This document shows positions 44,459 through 52,542 of a stretch of DNA of 64,000 bases, in pieces. The notes beneath the pieces were generated by a model, which searched no databases, was not told where the DNA came from, and was given only the letters and a program-made list of their open reading frames with translations. Source of the stretch: Actinomadura rupiterrae (lineage in GTDB: Bacteria; Actinomycetota; Actinomycetes; Streptosporangiales; Streptosporangiaceae). The position numbers were made by a program, and so were the translations under genes. How positions within the stretch are numbered: position 1 is the stretch's first letter; every line of letters begins with the position of its first letter. The stretch is from positions 496,001-560,000 of the forward strand of contig NZ_JAMZEA010000003.1 in NCBI RefSeq assembly GCF_024172125.1. The letters are read 5' to 3'.

Positions 44459-45238
44459 GTGACCCGTCACGAACGCTTGAACGCGCTGCTGGAACTGCTC
44501 GCCGACGCCGGGCAGCTGAGCGTGGAGGAGGCCGCCGCGCGCATGGCGGTGTCCGCCGCGACGATCCGGCGCGACTTCGACGAACTCGCCCAGCAGCAGA
44601 TGCTGACCCGGACCCGCGGCGGCGCCGTCGCCAACAGCGTCAGCTACGACCTGCCGCTGCGGTACAAGACCGCCCGGCACGCGTCCGAGAAGCAGCGCAT
44701 CGCCGCCGCGACGGCCGGGATCGTCCCCATGGGCGCGATCATCGGCCTGAACGGCGGGACCACGACCACCGAGGTCGCGCGCGTGCTCGCCACCCGCCCG
44801 GATCCGGGCGGCGGCCGGCCGGCCCTCACCATCGTGACGAACGCCCTCAACATCGCCAGCGAACTGGCCGTCCGCCCGCACGTGAAGATCGTCCTCACCG
44901 GCGGCGTGCCGCGCCCCCAGTCCTACGAGCTGACCGGACCGCTGGCCGCCGGCATCTTCGACCACGTCACCCTGGACATCGCCATCCTGGGCGTGACCGG
45001 CATCACCGCCGAGCACGGCGCGACCTGCCCGAACGAGGACGAGGCCGCCGTCAACCGCCTCCTCGCCGACCGCGCCGACCAGGTCGTGGTCGTCGCGGAC
45101 GGCTCAAAGGTCGGCCGCCGGGACTTCGCCCGCATCTGCGACACCGTGACCGTCGACACCCTCGTCACCGACGAGACCCTCAGCGACGAGGACGCCGCCG
45201 CCTTCACCGAAGCAGGCGTGGTGGTCATCCGCGCCTAA
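44459..45238 (+). CDS. DeoR-family regulator of the aminosugar operon (AgaR-like)
   Basis: 259 residues from GTG 44459. The N-terminal DeoR helix-turn-helix 'LSVEEAAARMAVSAATIRRD' (about 20-39) is followed by a DeoRC sugar-phosphate sensor domain ('IGLNGGTTTTEVARVL', 'VLTGGVPRPQSYELTG', 'VVVADGSKVGRRDFA'). It is divergent from agaS and most likely represses the operon until a sugar phosphate binds. The 30-bp minisatellite begins about 190 bp after its stop. Confidence 0.9.
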   Translation: MTRHERLNALLELLADAGQLSVEEAAARMAVSAATIRRDFDELAQQQMLTRTRGGAVANSVSYDLPLRYKTARHASEKQRIAAATAGIVPMGAIIGLNGGTTTTEVARVLATRPDPGGGRPALTIVTNALNIASELAVRPHVKIVLTGGVPRPQSYELTGPLAAGIFDHVTLDIAILGVTGITAEHGATCPNEDEAAVNRLLADRADQVVVVADGSKVGRRDFARICDTVTVDTLVTDETLSDEDAAAFTEAGVVVIRA

Positions 45239-45430
45239 CCCGCCCCGGCCCACACCCCCGCGCACGTCCGGATCCCCCACCCCTGGGTGCTTGAGCGCCC
45301 ACGCCCCACATCCCCTCGGACGTTTCGAAGCACCCACCAGAGCGCCATACATCGCACCCCACGCCACCCAGCCCAATCCACCCCGCAGTTCCCCACTCCG
45401 ACATCACCCGAGCCAACAACCAGGAGGCCG

Positions 45431-46210
45431 GGGAGCGACGCGCGCACGAACAGCACGCCGACCACAGAGGCGCAAGCGAGCTGCAGCCCAACGTCAATCG
45501 CGCGGACGAGCCGCAGCCAAGCGGCAGGCGCACAGCCGAGCATCAGCCCGGCACCAGACGCACAGGCGAGCAGCACCCCACCACCAAACGCGCGGGCGAG
45601 CGGCAGGCTGGGGAGCGCCACACGGACGCGCTGCAACCCAACCACAGGCGCCCGAGCGAACGGCAGCCCGATGGCACACGCACAGGCGAGCCGCTGGGTC
45701 GGGAGCGACGCACGGACGCGTTGCCAGCCGACGACGGGCACCCGAGCGAACGGCAACCCCATGCCACACGCACAGGCGAGCCGCTGGGTCGGGAGCGACG
45801 CACGGACGCGTTGCCAGCCGACGACGGGCACCCGAGCGAACGGCAACCCGACGGCACACGCCCAGGCAAGCCGCAGGCTCGGAAGCGCCACACGGACGCG
45901 CTGCAACCCAACCACGAGCACCCGAGCGAACGGCAACCCGACGGCACACGCACAGCCAAGCCGCAGGCTCGGAAGCGCCACACGAACGCGTTGCCAGCCG
46001 ACGACGGGCACCCGAGCGAACGGCAGCCCGATGGGGCACGCACAGCCGAGCGGCAGGGTGGGCAGCGACGCACGGACGGATTGCAGGCCGACGGCGGACG
46101 CACAGGCAGGCAGCAGCCTGGCGGCGGACGCGCGGGCGGGCGGCAGTCTGGCGGCGGAGGCGTGAGCGGGACGCAGGGCGGCGGCGGACGCGTAGGTGGG
46201 CAGTCGGTGG
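45431..46210. repeat. 30-bp minisatellite, about 26 units without indels
   Basis: Period is exactly 30 bp from about 45,431 to 46,200. Each unit starts near 'cacaggcgag' and continues 'c.gcagcccg'. In the core (about 45,600-46,050) three unit types recur in the same order, giving a 90-bp higher-order repeat; copies at 45,691 and 45,781 are nearly identical. Left units (45,441-45,600) and right units (46,050-46,200) are more diverged. No stop interrupts any of the six frames over the core, so each frame yields ten-residue repeats and none can be called coding. It fills the gap between convergent genes. Flanks: C-rich at 45,239-45,430, and G-rich at 46,198-46,370 with a G-quadruplex-type run at 46,198-46,233. 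Confidence 0.92.
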
Positions 46211-46364
46211 GGGTTGGGTGGGGTGGCTTGCAGCGAGTTGGGTGGGGTGGCGGCTTCGGGCGGGCTGGTCGTGGTGCCGTCGGCAGGTCGGCAGGCCGTG
46301 CTGGTGTCGGTTGGGCAGCTGGTGCTGGCCAAATGCGTCGCGTTCGGGGGTGGGTGGTTGGGGG

Positions 46365-47072
46365 TTAGAGGTAGAAGATGCGGTCGGCGTTGGCGCGGAG
46401 TTGCTGTTTGTTGCGGTCGGCGCCTCCGGGGAGGTTGACGGAGCGGAAGACGGGTGGAGCGAGGCCGCGTGCCGCCAGGCGTTCGATGACGGCGGCGGTC
46501 AGGGCTTGGAGCAGCGCCGTGACGACCACGCCGGACGTCGCGCAGAAGGGCTCGGAGACGGACGGGTCGGTGAGGATCGCGTCGCCGATCGGCACGTGGT
46601 TGTCCAGGACGATGTGCGCCACTTCGGCCAAGCGCGTTCCATAGGCGCGCGAGGTGACCGCGACAACGACCAGCCCTCGTGCGGCGGCGAGCGAGGCCAG
46701 CTCGACCGGGAGCGCGTTGCGTCCGGAGACCGAGACCACGATCAGGACGTCGCCCTCCTGGACCGGCGAAGCGTCCAGGAGTGCCGCGGCGTAACCCGGT
46801 AGGCGTTCGAGCGCCGTGCCCAGCGTGGCCGGTCGGGTCTCGACCCCGGAGAGGCCCGGGGCCGGCAGCGGGTTGACCAGCATCAGGCCACCGGCGCGGT
46901 AGACGATGTCCTGGACCGGGAGTGCCGAGTGCGAGCTGCCGAACGCGAACAGCCGCCGCCCGGAGGCGAGTGCCGAGGCCGTCGCATCGGCGGCCTCGTC
47001 GATCCGTTCGCGTTCGGCATCGCGGACGGTTCGCAGCAGTTCGGTCACCGCGTCGAAGTACGCGTCGCTCAT
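46365..47072 (-). CDS. UPF0309-like SIS-domain protein
   Basis: 235 residues from ATG 47072. A single SIS domain has 'LFAFGSSHSALPVQDIVYRAGG' (about 35-56), 'VSVSGRNALPVELA' and 'LDNHVPIGDA', matching the uncharacterised UPF0309 sugar-phosphate-isomerase-like family of actinomycetes. The end 'QLRANADRIFYL' is typical. It may process an aminosugar or muropeptide-derived sugar phosphate, which fits the nearby GalNAc-type operon. It abuts the G-rich flank of the minisatellite at its 3' end. Confidence 0.8.
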   Translation of the reverse strand: MSDAYFDAVTELLRTVRDAERERIDEAADATASALASGRRLFAFGSSHSALPVQDIVYRAGGLMLVNPLPAPGLSGVETRPATLGTALERLPGYAAALLDASPVQEGDVLIVVSVSGRNALPVELASLAAARGLVVVAVTSRAYGTRLAEVAHIVLDNHVPIGDAILTDPSVSEPFCATSGVVVTALLQALTAAVIERLAARGLAPPVFRSVNLPGGADRNKQQLRANADRIFYL

Positions 47073-47208
47073 CCGGCTCACACCGGCATGTTCCGCCCTG
47101 ACGGCGGTCTCGTGAACTCTCTCTCGCAGCCATGTCCACGAGCCTAGGAAGCCCTCCCTGCTTCCGAAAGCTCGCGGCCGATCTGTGGATAACTCACATC
47201 CCCGCAGG

Positions 47209-47691
47209 TCAAGCGGGGCGAGGATGGTCTCCACCGGCGATCTGGTCGACGGCATGGGCCAGCACCGGGGCCAGCACGGCCATCCCGTCCCGGACGCCGC
47301 CGGTGGACCCGGGCAGGTTGACGATCAAGGTCCGCCCGGCGGTCCCCGCCAGCCCGCGGGACAGGATCGACGCCGGGACGGTGTCGCGGCTGACGGCCCG
47401 GACGGCCTCGGCGATGCCCGGAATCTCGCGTTCCAGGACGCGCCGCGTCATCTCGGGCGTCCGGTCCGTAGGAGTAAGCCCCGTTCCGCCTGTGGTCACC
47501 ACGACGTCGTAGCCCTCGGACACGGCGGCCCGCAGAGCCTCCTCGACGGGCTCGCCATCCGGGACCACGCGCGGACCGTCCACCTCGCACCCGGCTTCGG
47601 CGAGCAGCGAAACCAGCACCGGCCCGGACCTGTCCTCGTACACGCCTGCAGAAGCGCGGTTCGAAACGGTCACCGCCAACGCGCGAATCAC
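47209..47691 (-). CDS. mog: Molybdenum cofactor adenylyltransferase MogA/MoaB
   Basis: 160 residues from GTG 47691. The MPT-binding fold motif is 'VVVTTGGTGLTPTDRTPEM' (about 63-81), with 'VNLPGSTGGVRDGM' near the C-terminus. It adenylylates molybdopterin before metal insertion. It lies 33 bp downstream of moaC in the galU-moeA-moaC-mog run. Confidence 0.9.
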   Translation of the reverse strand: MIRALAVTVSNRASAGVYEDRSGPVLVSLLAEAGCEVDGPRVVPDGEPVEEALRAAVSEGYDVVVTTGGTGLTPTDRTPEMTRRVLEREIPGIAEAVRAVSRDTVPASILSRGLAGTAGRTLIVNLPGSTGGVRDGMAVLAPVLAHAVDQIAGGDHPRPA

Positions 47692-47724
47692 TGGATTCCT
47701 CCTCTGCCTACCAAGCCGAACCCG

Positions 47725-48228
47725 TCAGCGCGCGTTTGAAGACTTGCGTTGCCAGAGGCCGGTTTTGCCCCCGGTTTTCTCCTCCACGCGGACGTCCGTG
47801 ATGACGGCGGCGGGGTCGATGGCCTTCACCATGTCGATCAGCGACAGCGCCGCAACGGAGACCGACGTGAGCGCCTCCATCTCGACGCCCGTACGGTCGG
47901 CCGTCCGGACGACCGCCTCGATGGCCACGCCGCCGTCCTCGACGGCGAGTTCCACCTCGACGCCGTGGAGAGCGATGGGATGGCACAGGGGCACGAGGTC
48001 CGGCGTACGCTTCGCGCCCATGATGCCCGCGATCCGCGCGACGGACAGGGCGTCCCCCTTGGGCACCTCGCCCACGCGCAGGGCGGCCACGCACTCGGGA
48101 GACAGCCGGACGAAGCCGGTCGCCGTCGCGGTGCGCATCGTGACGGACTTGGCCGAGACGTCCACCATGCGAGCCGCGCCCGCATCGTTCAGATGGGAGA
48201 ATCCGGCGAATTCCGAACCCATGCTCAT
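47725..48228 (-). CDS. moaC: Cyclic pyranopterin monophosphate synthase MoaC
   Basis: 167 residues. 'FSHLNDAGAARMVDVSAK', 'GIMGAKRTPDLVPLCHPIAL' and 'GVEMEALTSVSVAALSLIDMVKA'-type stretches are diagnostic; the conserved catalytic Lys/Asp near the C-terminus lie in 'MVKAID'. It converts the MoaA product to cPMP. The ATG at 48228 overlaps the moeA stop as ATGA. No moaA, moaD or moaE is in the window. Confidence 0.94.
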   Translation of the reverse strand: MSMGSEFAGFSHLNDAGAARMVDVSAKSVTMRTATATGFVRLSPECVAALRVGEVPKGDALSVARIAGIMGAKRTPDLVPLCHPIALHGVEVELAVEDGGVAIEAVVRTADRTGVEMEALTSVSVAALSLIDMVKAIDPAAVITDVRVEEKTGGKTGLWQRKSSNAR

Positions 48229-49433
48229 GACGGCAACCTCATCACCTCGACGTGGGACCCCGCGGACGCGCTTTCGACGGCTTCAGGCAGGACGATCAGC
48301 GCGTTAGCCGAGGCCAGCGAACCCAGCTGGTGCGAACCCTGCCCTTCGGCAGGTGACACCGCGTATCCCGCAGGTCCGTAGCTCAACCGCGCGCGCAGGT
48401 AGTGCCGGATACCCGCGGGCGACTTCAGGTCACCGTCCAGGACGGCCGAGACGGTCGGCAGCGGTTCGGGAGGCAGCCCCTGCATCGCGCGTAGGGCGGG
48501 CCGGACGAACACCTGGAACGACACGTAGGCGCTAACCGGATTACCCGGCAGCGTGAAAATCGGGGTGCCGCGCAGTAGGCCGAAGCCCTGCGGCTTACCC
48601 GGCCGCATGGCGACCTTGTGGAACTCCACGGTTCCGGTGCCGGTCAGGACTTCCTTCACCACGTCCCTGGTGCCCATGGACACTCCGCCGGACGTGACGA
48701 TCGCGTCCGCGCGCATGAGCTGGTCCTCAAGCGTCTCCAGCACCTTGTCGGGTTCGTCCCCGACCGTGGTCTGCCGGTAGCCGACGCCGCCCGCCTCGAT
48801 GACGGCGGCGGTGAGCATGAAGCTGTTGGAGTCCCAGATCTGGCCCGGCGCGAGGGGCGAACCCGGTTCCCGCAACTCGTTCCCTGTGGACAGGACGACC
48901 ACGCGCGGACGAGGCCGGACCACAACACGGGACTTTCCTACAGCGGCCATCATGCCGAGCTGTGCAGCACCCAGCCGTGTACCGGCAGGCGCCACGACCT
49001 GCCCTTCGAGGACGTCCTCCCCCGCGCGCCTGATGTAGTTCCCGGACGGCGCGGAGCGATGGATGCGGACGGACGTGCTACCGCCGTCGGTCCACTCGAC
49101 CGGGACGACCGCATCCGCGCCCGCGGGGAGCGGAGCGCCCGTCATGATGCGCGCGCTGAGTCCCGCACGGATCGCGGCGATGCCGTCGTCGCCGGCCAGG
49201 ATGTCGCCGACGACGGGCAGCGTCACCGGCGTGTCCTTGGACGCGCGCGCGATGTCGGACGCCACGACCGCGTAACCGTCCATCGCCGAGTTGTCGAACG
49301 GCGGCAGTGGCATTGGTGAAGCGACGTCCTCCGCGAGAACTCCGCCGCCCGCTTCCAGTAGCGCCAGGTCTAGCGGCGGGAGCACCGGCACGGCGTTCAG
49401 GATCCCCGCCAGGTGCTCTTCGACCGTCCTCAT
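48225..49433 (-). CDS. moeA: Molybdopterin molybdotransferase MoeA / Glp
   Basis: 402 residues from ATG 49433. MoeA domains: 'PPFDNSAMDGYAV' (about 47-59), 'RIMTGAPLPAGADAVV', 'VLSTGNEL' and 'TSGGVSMGTRDVV', with 'LPGNPVSAYVSF' in domain III. It inserts molybdate into MPT-AMP. In Corynebacterium and Streptomyces this locus's MoeA paralogue is Glp, which binds FtsZ and the membrane receptor GlpR/SepX; sepX is present about 10 kb away. It is 22 bp downstream of galU. Confidence 0.92.
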   Translation of the reverse strand: MRTVEEHLAGILNAVPVLPPLDLALLEAGGGVLAEDVASPMPLPPFDNSAMDGYAVVASDIARASKDTPVTLPVVGDILAGDDGIAAIRAGLSARIMTGAPLPAGADAVVPVEWTDGGSTSVRIHRSAPSGNYIRRAGEDVLEGQVVAPAGTRLGAAQLGMMAAVGKSRVVVRPRPRVVVLSTGNELREPGSPLAPGQIWDSNSFMLTAAVIEAGGVGYRQTTVGDEPDKVLETLEDQLMRADAIVTSGGVSMGTRDVVKEVLTGTGTVEFHKVAMRPGKPQGFGLLRGTPIFTLPGNPVSAYVSFQVFVRPALRAMQGLPPEPLPTVSAVLDGDLKSPAGIRHYLRARLSYGPAGYAVSPAEGQGSHQLGSLASANALIVLPEAVESASAGSHVEVMRLPS

Positions 49434-49455
49434 GGTCCGTCCTCCAGGCGGGTGG

Positions 49456-50382
49456 TCAGGCGTCCTTCGCGGCGTCGGCCCCATCGTGCGCGCGCACGAA
49501 GTCGCGCAGCCACGCCATGAACTCGGCGGACAGGTCCTCGCGCTCCGAGGCGAACTGCACGACGGTCCGGAGGTACTCCAGCTTGTTGCCGGTGTCGTAG
49601 CGGCGGCCCCGGAACTTGACGCCGTAGACGCCTCCGCCCTGGTCGGCGGGCATGTCGGCGAGGGTGCGCAGCGCGTCGGTGAGCTGGATCTCCCCCCCGC
49701 GCCCAGGCGGGGTCTTCTCCAGCACGTCGAAGACCGCGGGGTCGCAGACGTAGCGGCCGATGATGATCCAGTTGCTCGGCGCCTCGTCGCGCGCGGGCTT
49801 CTCGACCAGGTCGGTGATCCGCACGACGTCGTCCTCGCCGGTCGCCTCGATCGCGGCGCAGCCGTAGGCGGAGACCTGGTCGGGCTCGACCTCCATCAGC
49901 GCCACGACGCTGCCGCCGTACCGGTTGCGCACCTCGATCATGCGCTTGAGCAGCGGGTCCCGGGCATCGATCATGTCGTCGCCGAGCAGCACCGCGAACG
50001 GCTCGGTCCCGACGTGCTGGCGCGCGCAGAACACCGCGTGGCCGAGGCCGCGCGGCTCGCCCTGCCGGACGTAGTGCATGATCGCGAGGTCGGCGGACTC
50101 GCGGATCGCGGCGAGGCGCTCGTCGTCGCCCTTGGCGTTCAGCGCCTCCTCCAGCTCGTACGCGCGATCGAAGTGGTCCTCGATGGAACGCTTGCTGCGT
50201 CCGGTGACCATCAGCACGTCGGTGAGTCCCGCGTCCACCGCTTCCTCGACGACGTACTGGATCGCAGGTTTGTCGACGATGGGGAGCATTTCCTTGGGAG
50301 TCGCCTTGGTGGCGGGCAAGAATCGGGTCCCGAGCCCTGCCGCCGGAACGACGGCCTTGCGTACAGGTGCGAAGTCGGCCAT
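49456..50382 (-). CDS. galU: UTP--glucose-1-phosphate uridylyltransferase
   Basis: 308 residues. 'VVPAAGLGTRFLPATKATPKEM' is the nucleotide-binding signature, 'KPAIQYVVEEA' and 'LVEKPARDEAPSN' are also conserved, and 'GRRYDTGNKLEYL' closes the active site. It makes UDP-glucose for glycans and glycolipids. First gene of the galU-moeA-moaC-mog run, divergent from 5-formyltetrahydrofolate cyclo-ligase with 18 bp between outermost starts. Confidence 0.95.
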   Translation of the reverse strand: MADFAPVRKAVVPAAGLGTRFLPATKATPKEMLPIVDKPAIQYVVEEAVDAGLTDVLMVTGRSKRSIEDHFDRAYELEEALNAKGDDERLAAIRESADLAIMHYVRQGEPRGLGHAVFCARQHVGTEPFAVLLGDDMIDARDPLLKRMIEVRNRYGGSVVALMEVEPDQVSAYGCAAIEATGEDDVVRITDLVEKPARDEAPSNWIIIGRYVCDPAVFDVLEKTPPGRGGEIQLTDALRTLADMPADQGGGVYGVKFRGRRYDTGNKLEYLRTVVQFASEREDLSAEFMAWLRDFVRAHDGADAAKDA

Positions 50383-50400
50383 GTAGAGACCCTAGTCACC

Positions 50401-51006
50401 GTGAAGGACCAGAGCGTGCACGACATCGGCTCCAAACCCGCCCTGCGGGCTGAACTTCTGGCCAACCGCGCGGAACTGTCCGCCGACGTCCGTTCGGCGG
50501 CGGGACGTTCCCTTCGGGACACCCTGCTAGGCATGCCCGAGGTGGAGATGGCCGGAACGGTCGCGGCGTACGTCTCCATAGGCACCGAGCCGGAGACGCA
50601 TGGGCTGCTCTTCGCTTTGTGGAAGCGCGGCACCTATGTGCTGATCCCCCGGCTGCTTCCGGACGGCGATCTCGACTGGGCCTCCTACGAAGGTCCCGAT
50701 TCGCTCGTTTCCGGCCCGTTCGGCTTGCTGGAGCCCAGCGAGCCCGGACGCGGCGTGGAGGCCATCGCGAGTGCGGATGTGGTTGTCGCACCGGCCCTGG
50801 CCGTAGACCGGACGGGCGTCCGCCTTGGCAGAGGCGGCGGTTCCTATGACCGCGCCCTCGCGCGCGTGAGCCCGGCCGTCCTCACGGTGGCACTTCTGTA
50901 CGAAGGCGAGTTGCTGGACAACATCCCCAAGGAGCAGCACGATCGCACGGTTCGCGCGGCCGTGACCCCGGACGAGGGGCTTCACCTCCTGGGAGACGGC
51001 AATTAA
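50401..51006 (+). CDS. 5-formyltetrahydrofolate cyclo-ligase
   Basis: 201 residues from GTG 50401. GTG 50416, with aagga seven bases upstream, may be the real start. Family motifs are 'VAAYVSIGTEPETHGL', 'PALAVDRTGVRLGRGGGSYDRAL' and C-terminal 'PKEQHDRTVRAAVTP'. It converts 5-formyl-THF to 5,10-methenyl-THF. It is divergent from galU, the standard actinobacterial arrangement. The 295 bp after it hold nothing recognisable. Confidence 0.92.
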   Translation: MKDQSVHDIGSKPALRAELLANRAELSADVRSAAGRSLRDTLLGMPEVEMAGTVAAYVSIGTEPETHGLLFALWKRGTYVLIPRLLPDGDLDWASYEGPDSLVSGPFGLLEPSEPGRGVEAIASADVVVAPALAVDRTGVRLGRGGGSYDRALARVSPAVLTVALLYEGELLDNIPKEQHDRTVRAAVTPDEGLHLLGDGN

Positions 51007-51301
51007 GGTGGCCCCCGCACACCGAGATCCGTAGGCCGCTTCGGATCGTCGCGCGTCCCCACCCTGGCGCGACGGCCCGCATGGAGCGGTCTGTCCAACG
51101 CGGCTGCCCATCGGCGATGCCGACGTGCGCACGCACGAGGCAAGCGCCCGATCTGCTGCGGGCAGGACGGCCGTCTGACCGGAATCGGCCGTCCACATGC
51201 GGCTTCTGCTGCTGAGCCGGGAGTTCTGGCGGCGTCCGTCCCGGCAGCGGATCCTCGTGCGCACGCGGCCGGGCATGGGCGGAAGGGATGGCGAGGACGG
51301 A

Positions 51302-52294
51302 ATGACGACGAAACCGTGGAACGTGCTGGCGCTGGCGCCACTGGACGAAGGCATCGTCCGGGGGCTGTTCGCGCCATTGGGGGAAGCGGTACGAGTCTCG
51401 TTCCCGTCCTCGCGCGACCGCGCGGGAGTGCACGCCGCGATCGCCGACGCCGACGTGGTCGTCTCCGACTTCTCCGGTGCTCTGCCCCTGGACGCGGAAA
51501 CCGTAAGGGCGGCTTCCCGGCTCGCGTTCGTGCAGTTGCCGCAGGTGGGTTCCGACAACGTCGATCTGGACGCGCTCACGGACGCGGGCGTCCCCGTGGC
51601 CAACACCGCCGGGGTCAACACGCGCGCAGTAGCGGAGTGGGCCGTCGGAGCGGCGTTCGCGCTCTGCCGCGGCCTCGTATGGGCGGACCGCGCCGTCCGC
51701 TCGGGCGGCTGGCCTCAGATGGAGGCGCTCGTGCGCGGGGGACGCGAGCTGCACACCCAGCGTGTCGGGATCGTCGGCTACGGAGCGATCGGCGCGGAAG
51801 CGGCACGGCTGTTCTCTGCGCTCGGCTGCCCCGTCTCGTACTGGACGCGCCGTCGGCGTCCGGAAGCGCCCGCCACGTACCGTGAACTGGACGACCTCCT
51901 GGCGCACTCCGACATCCTGGTAATCGCCCTGCCCCTGACGGACGAGACGCGGAACCTGCTGGACGACGCCAAGCTCGCCCTGCTTCCGCCCCGGGCGCTG
52001 CTCATCAACGTCGCGCGCGCGGGGATCGTCCCCGAGGACAGCGTCGTCGCCGCTCTCGATTCGGGCCACCTCGCCGCGGCGGCGCTCGATGTGTTCGAAA
52101 TCGAGCCTCCGGAGCTCGACAACCCCCTGCGCACGCACGAGAACGTCCTCCTGTCCCCGCACGCCGCCTGGGCCACCTCGCAGGCGCAGGTCAACAGCGC
52201 GATCGTCATCCAGGACAACGTGAAGGCCGCAGTGGAGGGCCGCCCGGTGCGCAACGTCATCAACGGCCTGCCGCCCAAAATCGACCGCCGCTGA
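51302..52294 (+). CDS. D-isomer-specific 2-hydroxyacid dehydrogenase family protein
   Basis: 330 residues. The Rossmann domain begins 'VGIVGYGAIGAEAARLF' (GxGxxG near 160) and the catalytic region includes 'LINVARAGIVPEDSVVAAL', 'ALDVFEIEPPE' and 'LSPHAAW', so the Arg, Glu and His of the active site are in place. It reduces or oxidises a 2-keto/2-hydroxy acid with NAD(P)H; the substrate is unknown. ATG 51302 is preferred over a frame open from 51197. Confidence 0.88.
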   Translation: MTTKPWNVLALAPLDEGIVRGLFAPLGEAVRVSFPSSRDRAGVHAAIADADVVVSDFSGALPLDAETVRAASRLAFVQLPQVGSDNVDLDALTDAGVPVANTAGVNTRAVAEWAVGAAFALCRGLVWADRAVRSGGWPQMEALVRGGRELHTQRVGIVGYGAIGAEAARLFSALGCPVSYWTRRRRPEAPATYRELDDLLAHSDILVIALPLTDETRNLLDDAKLALLPPRALLINVARAGIVPEDSVVAALDSGHLAAAALDVFEIEPPELDNPLRTHENVLLSPHAAWATSQAQVNSAIVIQDNVKAAVEGRPVRNVINGLPPKIDRR

Positions 52295-52313
52295 GGCCGC
52301 GCGCCCACCCCGC

Positions 52314-52405
52314 CTCAACTGCACCGGCCGGCCTGGCTCAACTCCACCGGCCGGCCTGGCTTAACTCCACCGGCCGGCCCAGCTCAGCTCAACCGGCTGG
52401 CCCGG
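52314..52405. repeat. Four tandem 23-bp repeats
   Basis: Units starting ctcaact(g/c)caccggccggcc lie at 52314, 52337, 52360 and 52383, the last the most diverged. Each contains the self-complementary ccggccgg. They sit between the dehydrogenase gene and the antiporter promoter and may act as a terminator-like element. Confidence 0.85.
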
Positions 52406-52542
52406 CTCGTCCCGCCGACTTCCCAGCTTGTCCTACCGGCTTCGCTTTCGCCCAGGTCAGAGGGATTGCTGAACGCCCGTTATGAGATCGATGGGCGAAC
52501 TGCATAGGATCTCTTAACGATCACCTAGGCGAAGGGTGGGAT

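Noticed and set aside
45431..46210. CRISPR array
   Set aside because: The period is 30 bp, but there are no unique spacers between repeats and no cas genes; it is a simple tandem array.
45235..47139. Long antisense and sense frames through the 30-bp array (up to 634 codons) as genes
   Set aside because: All six frames are open in the array core because the unit lacks stops; the largest also overlaps the UPF0309 gene. None has domains or a credible start.
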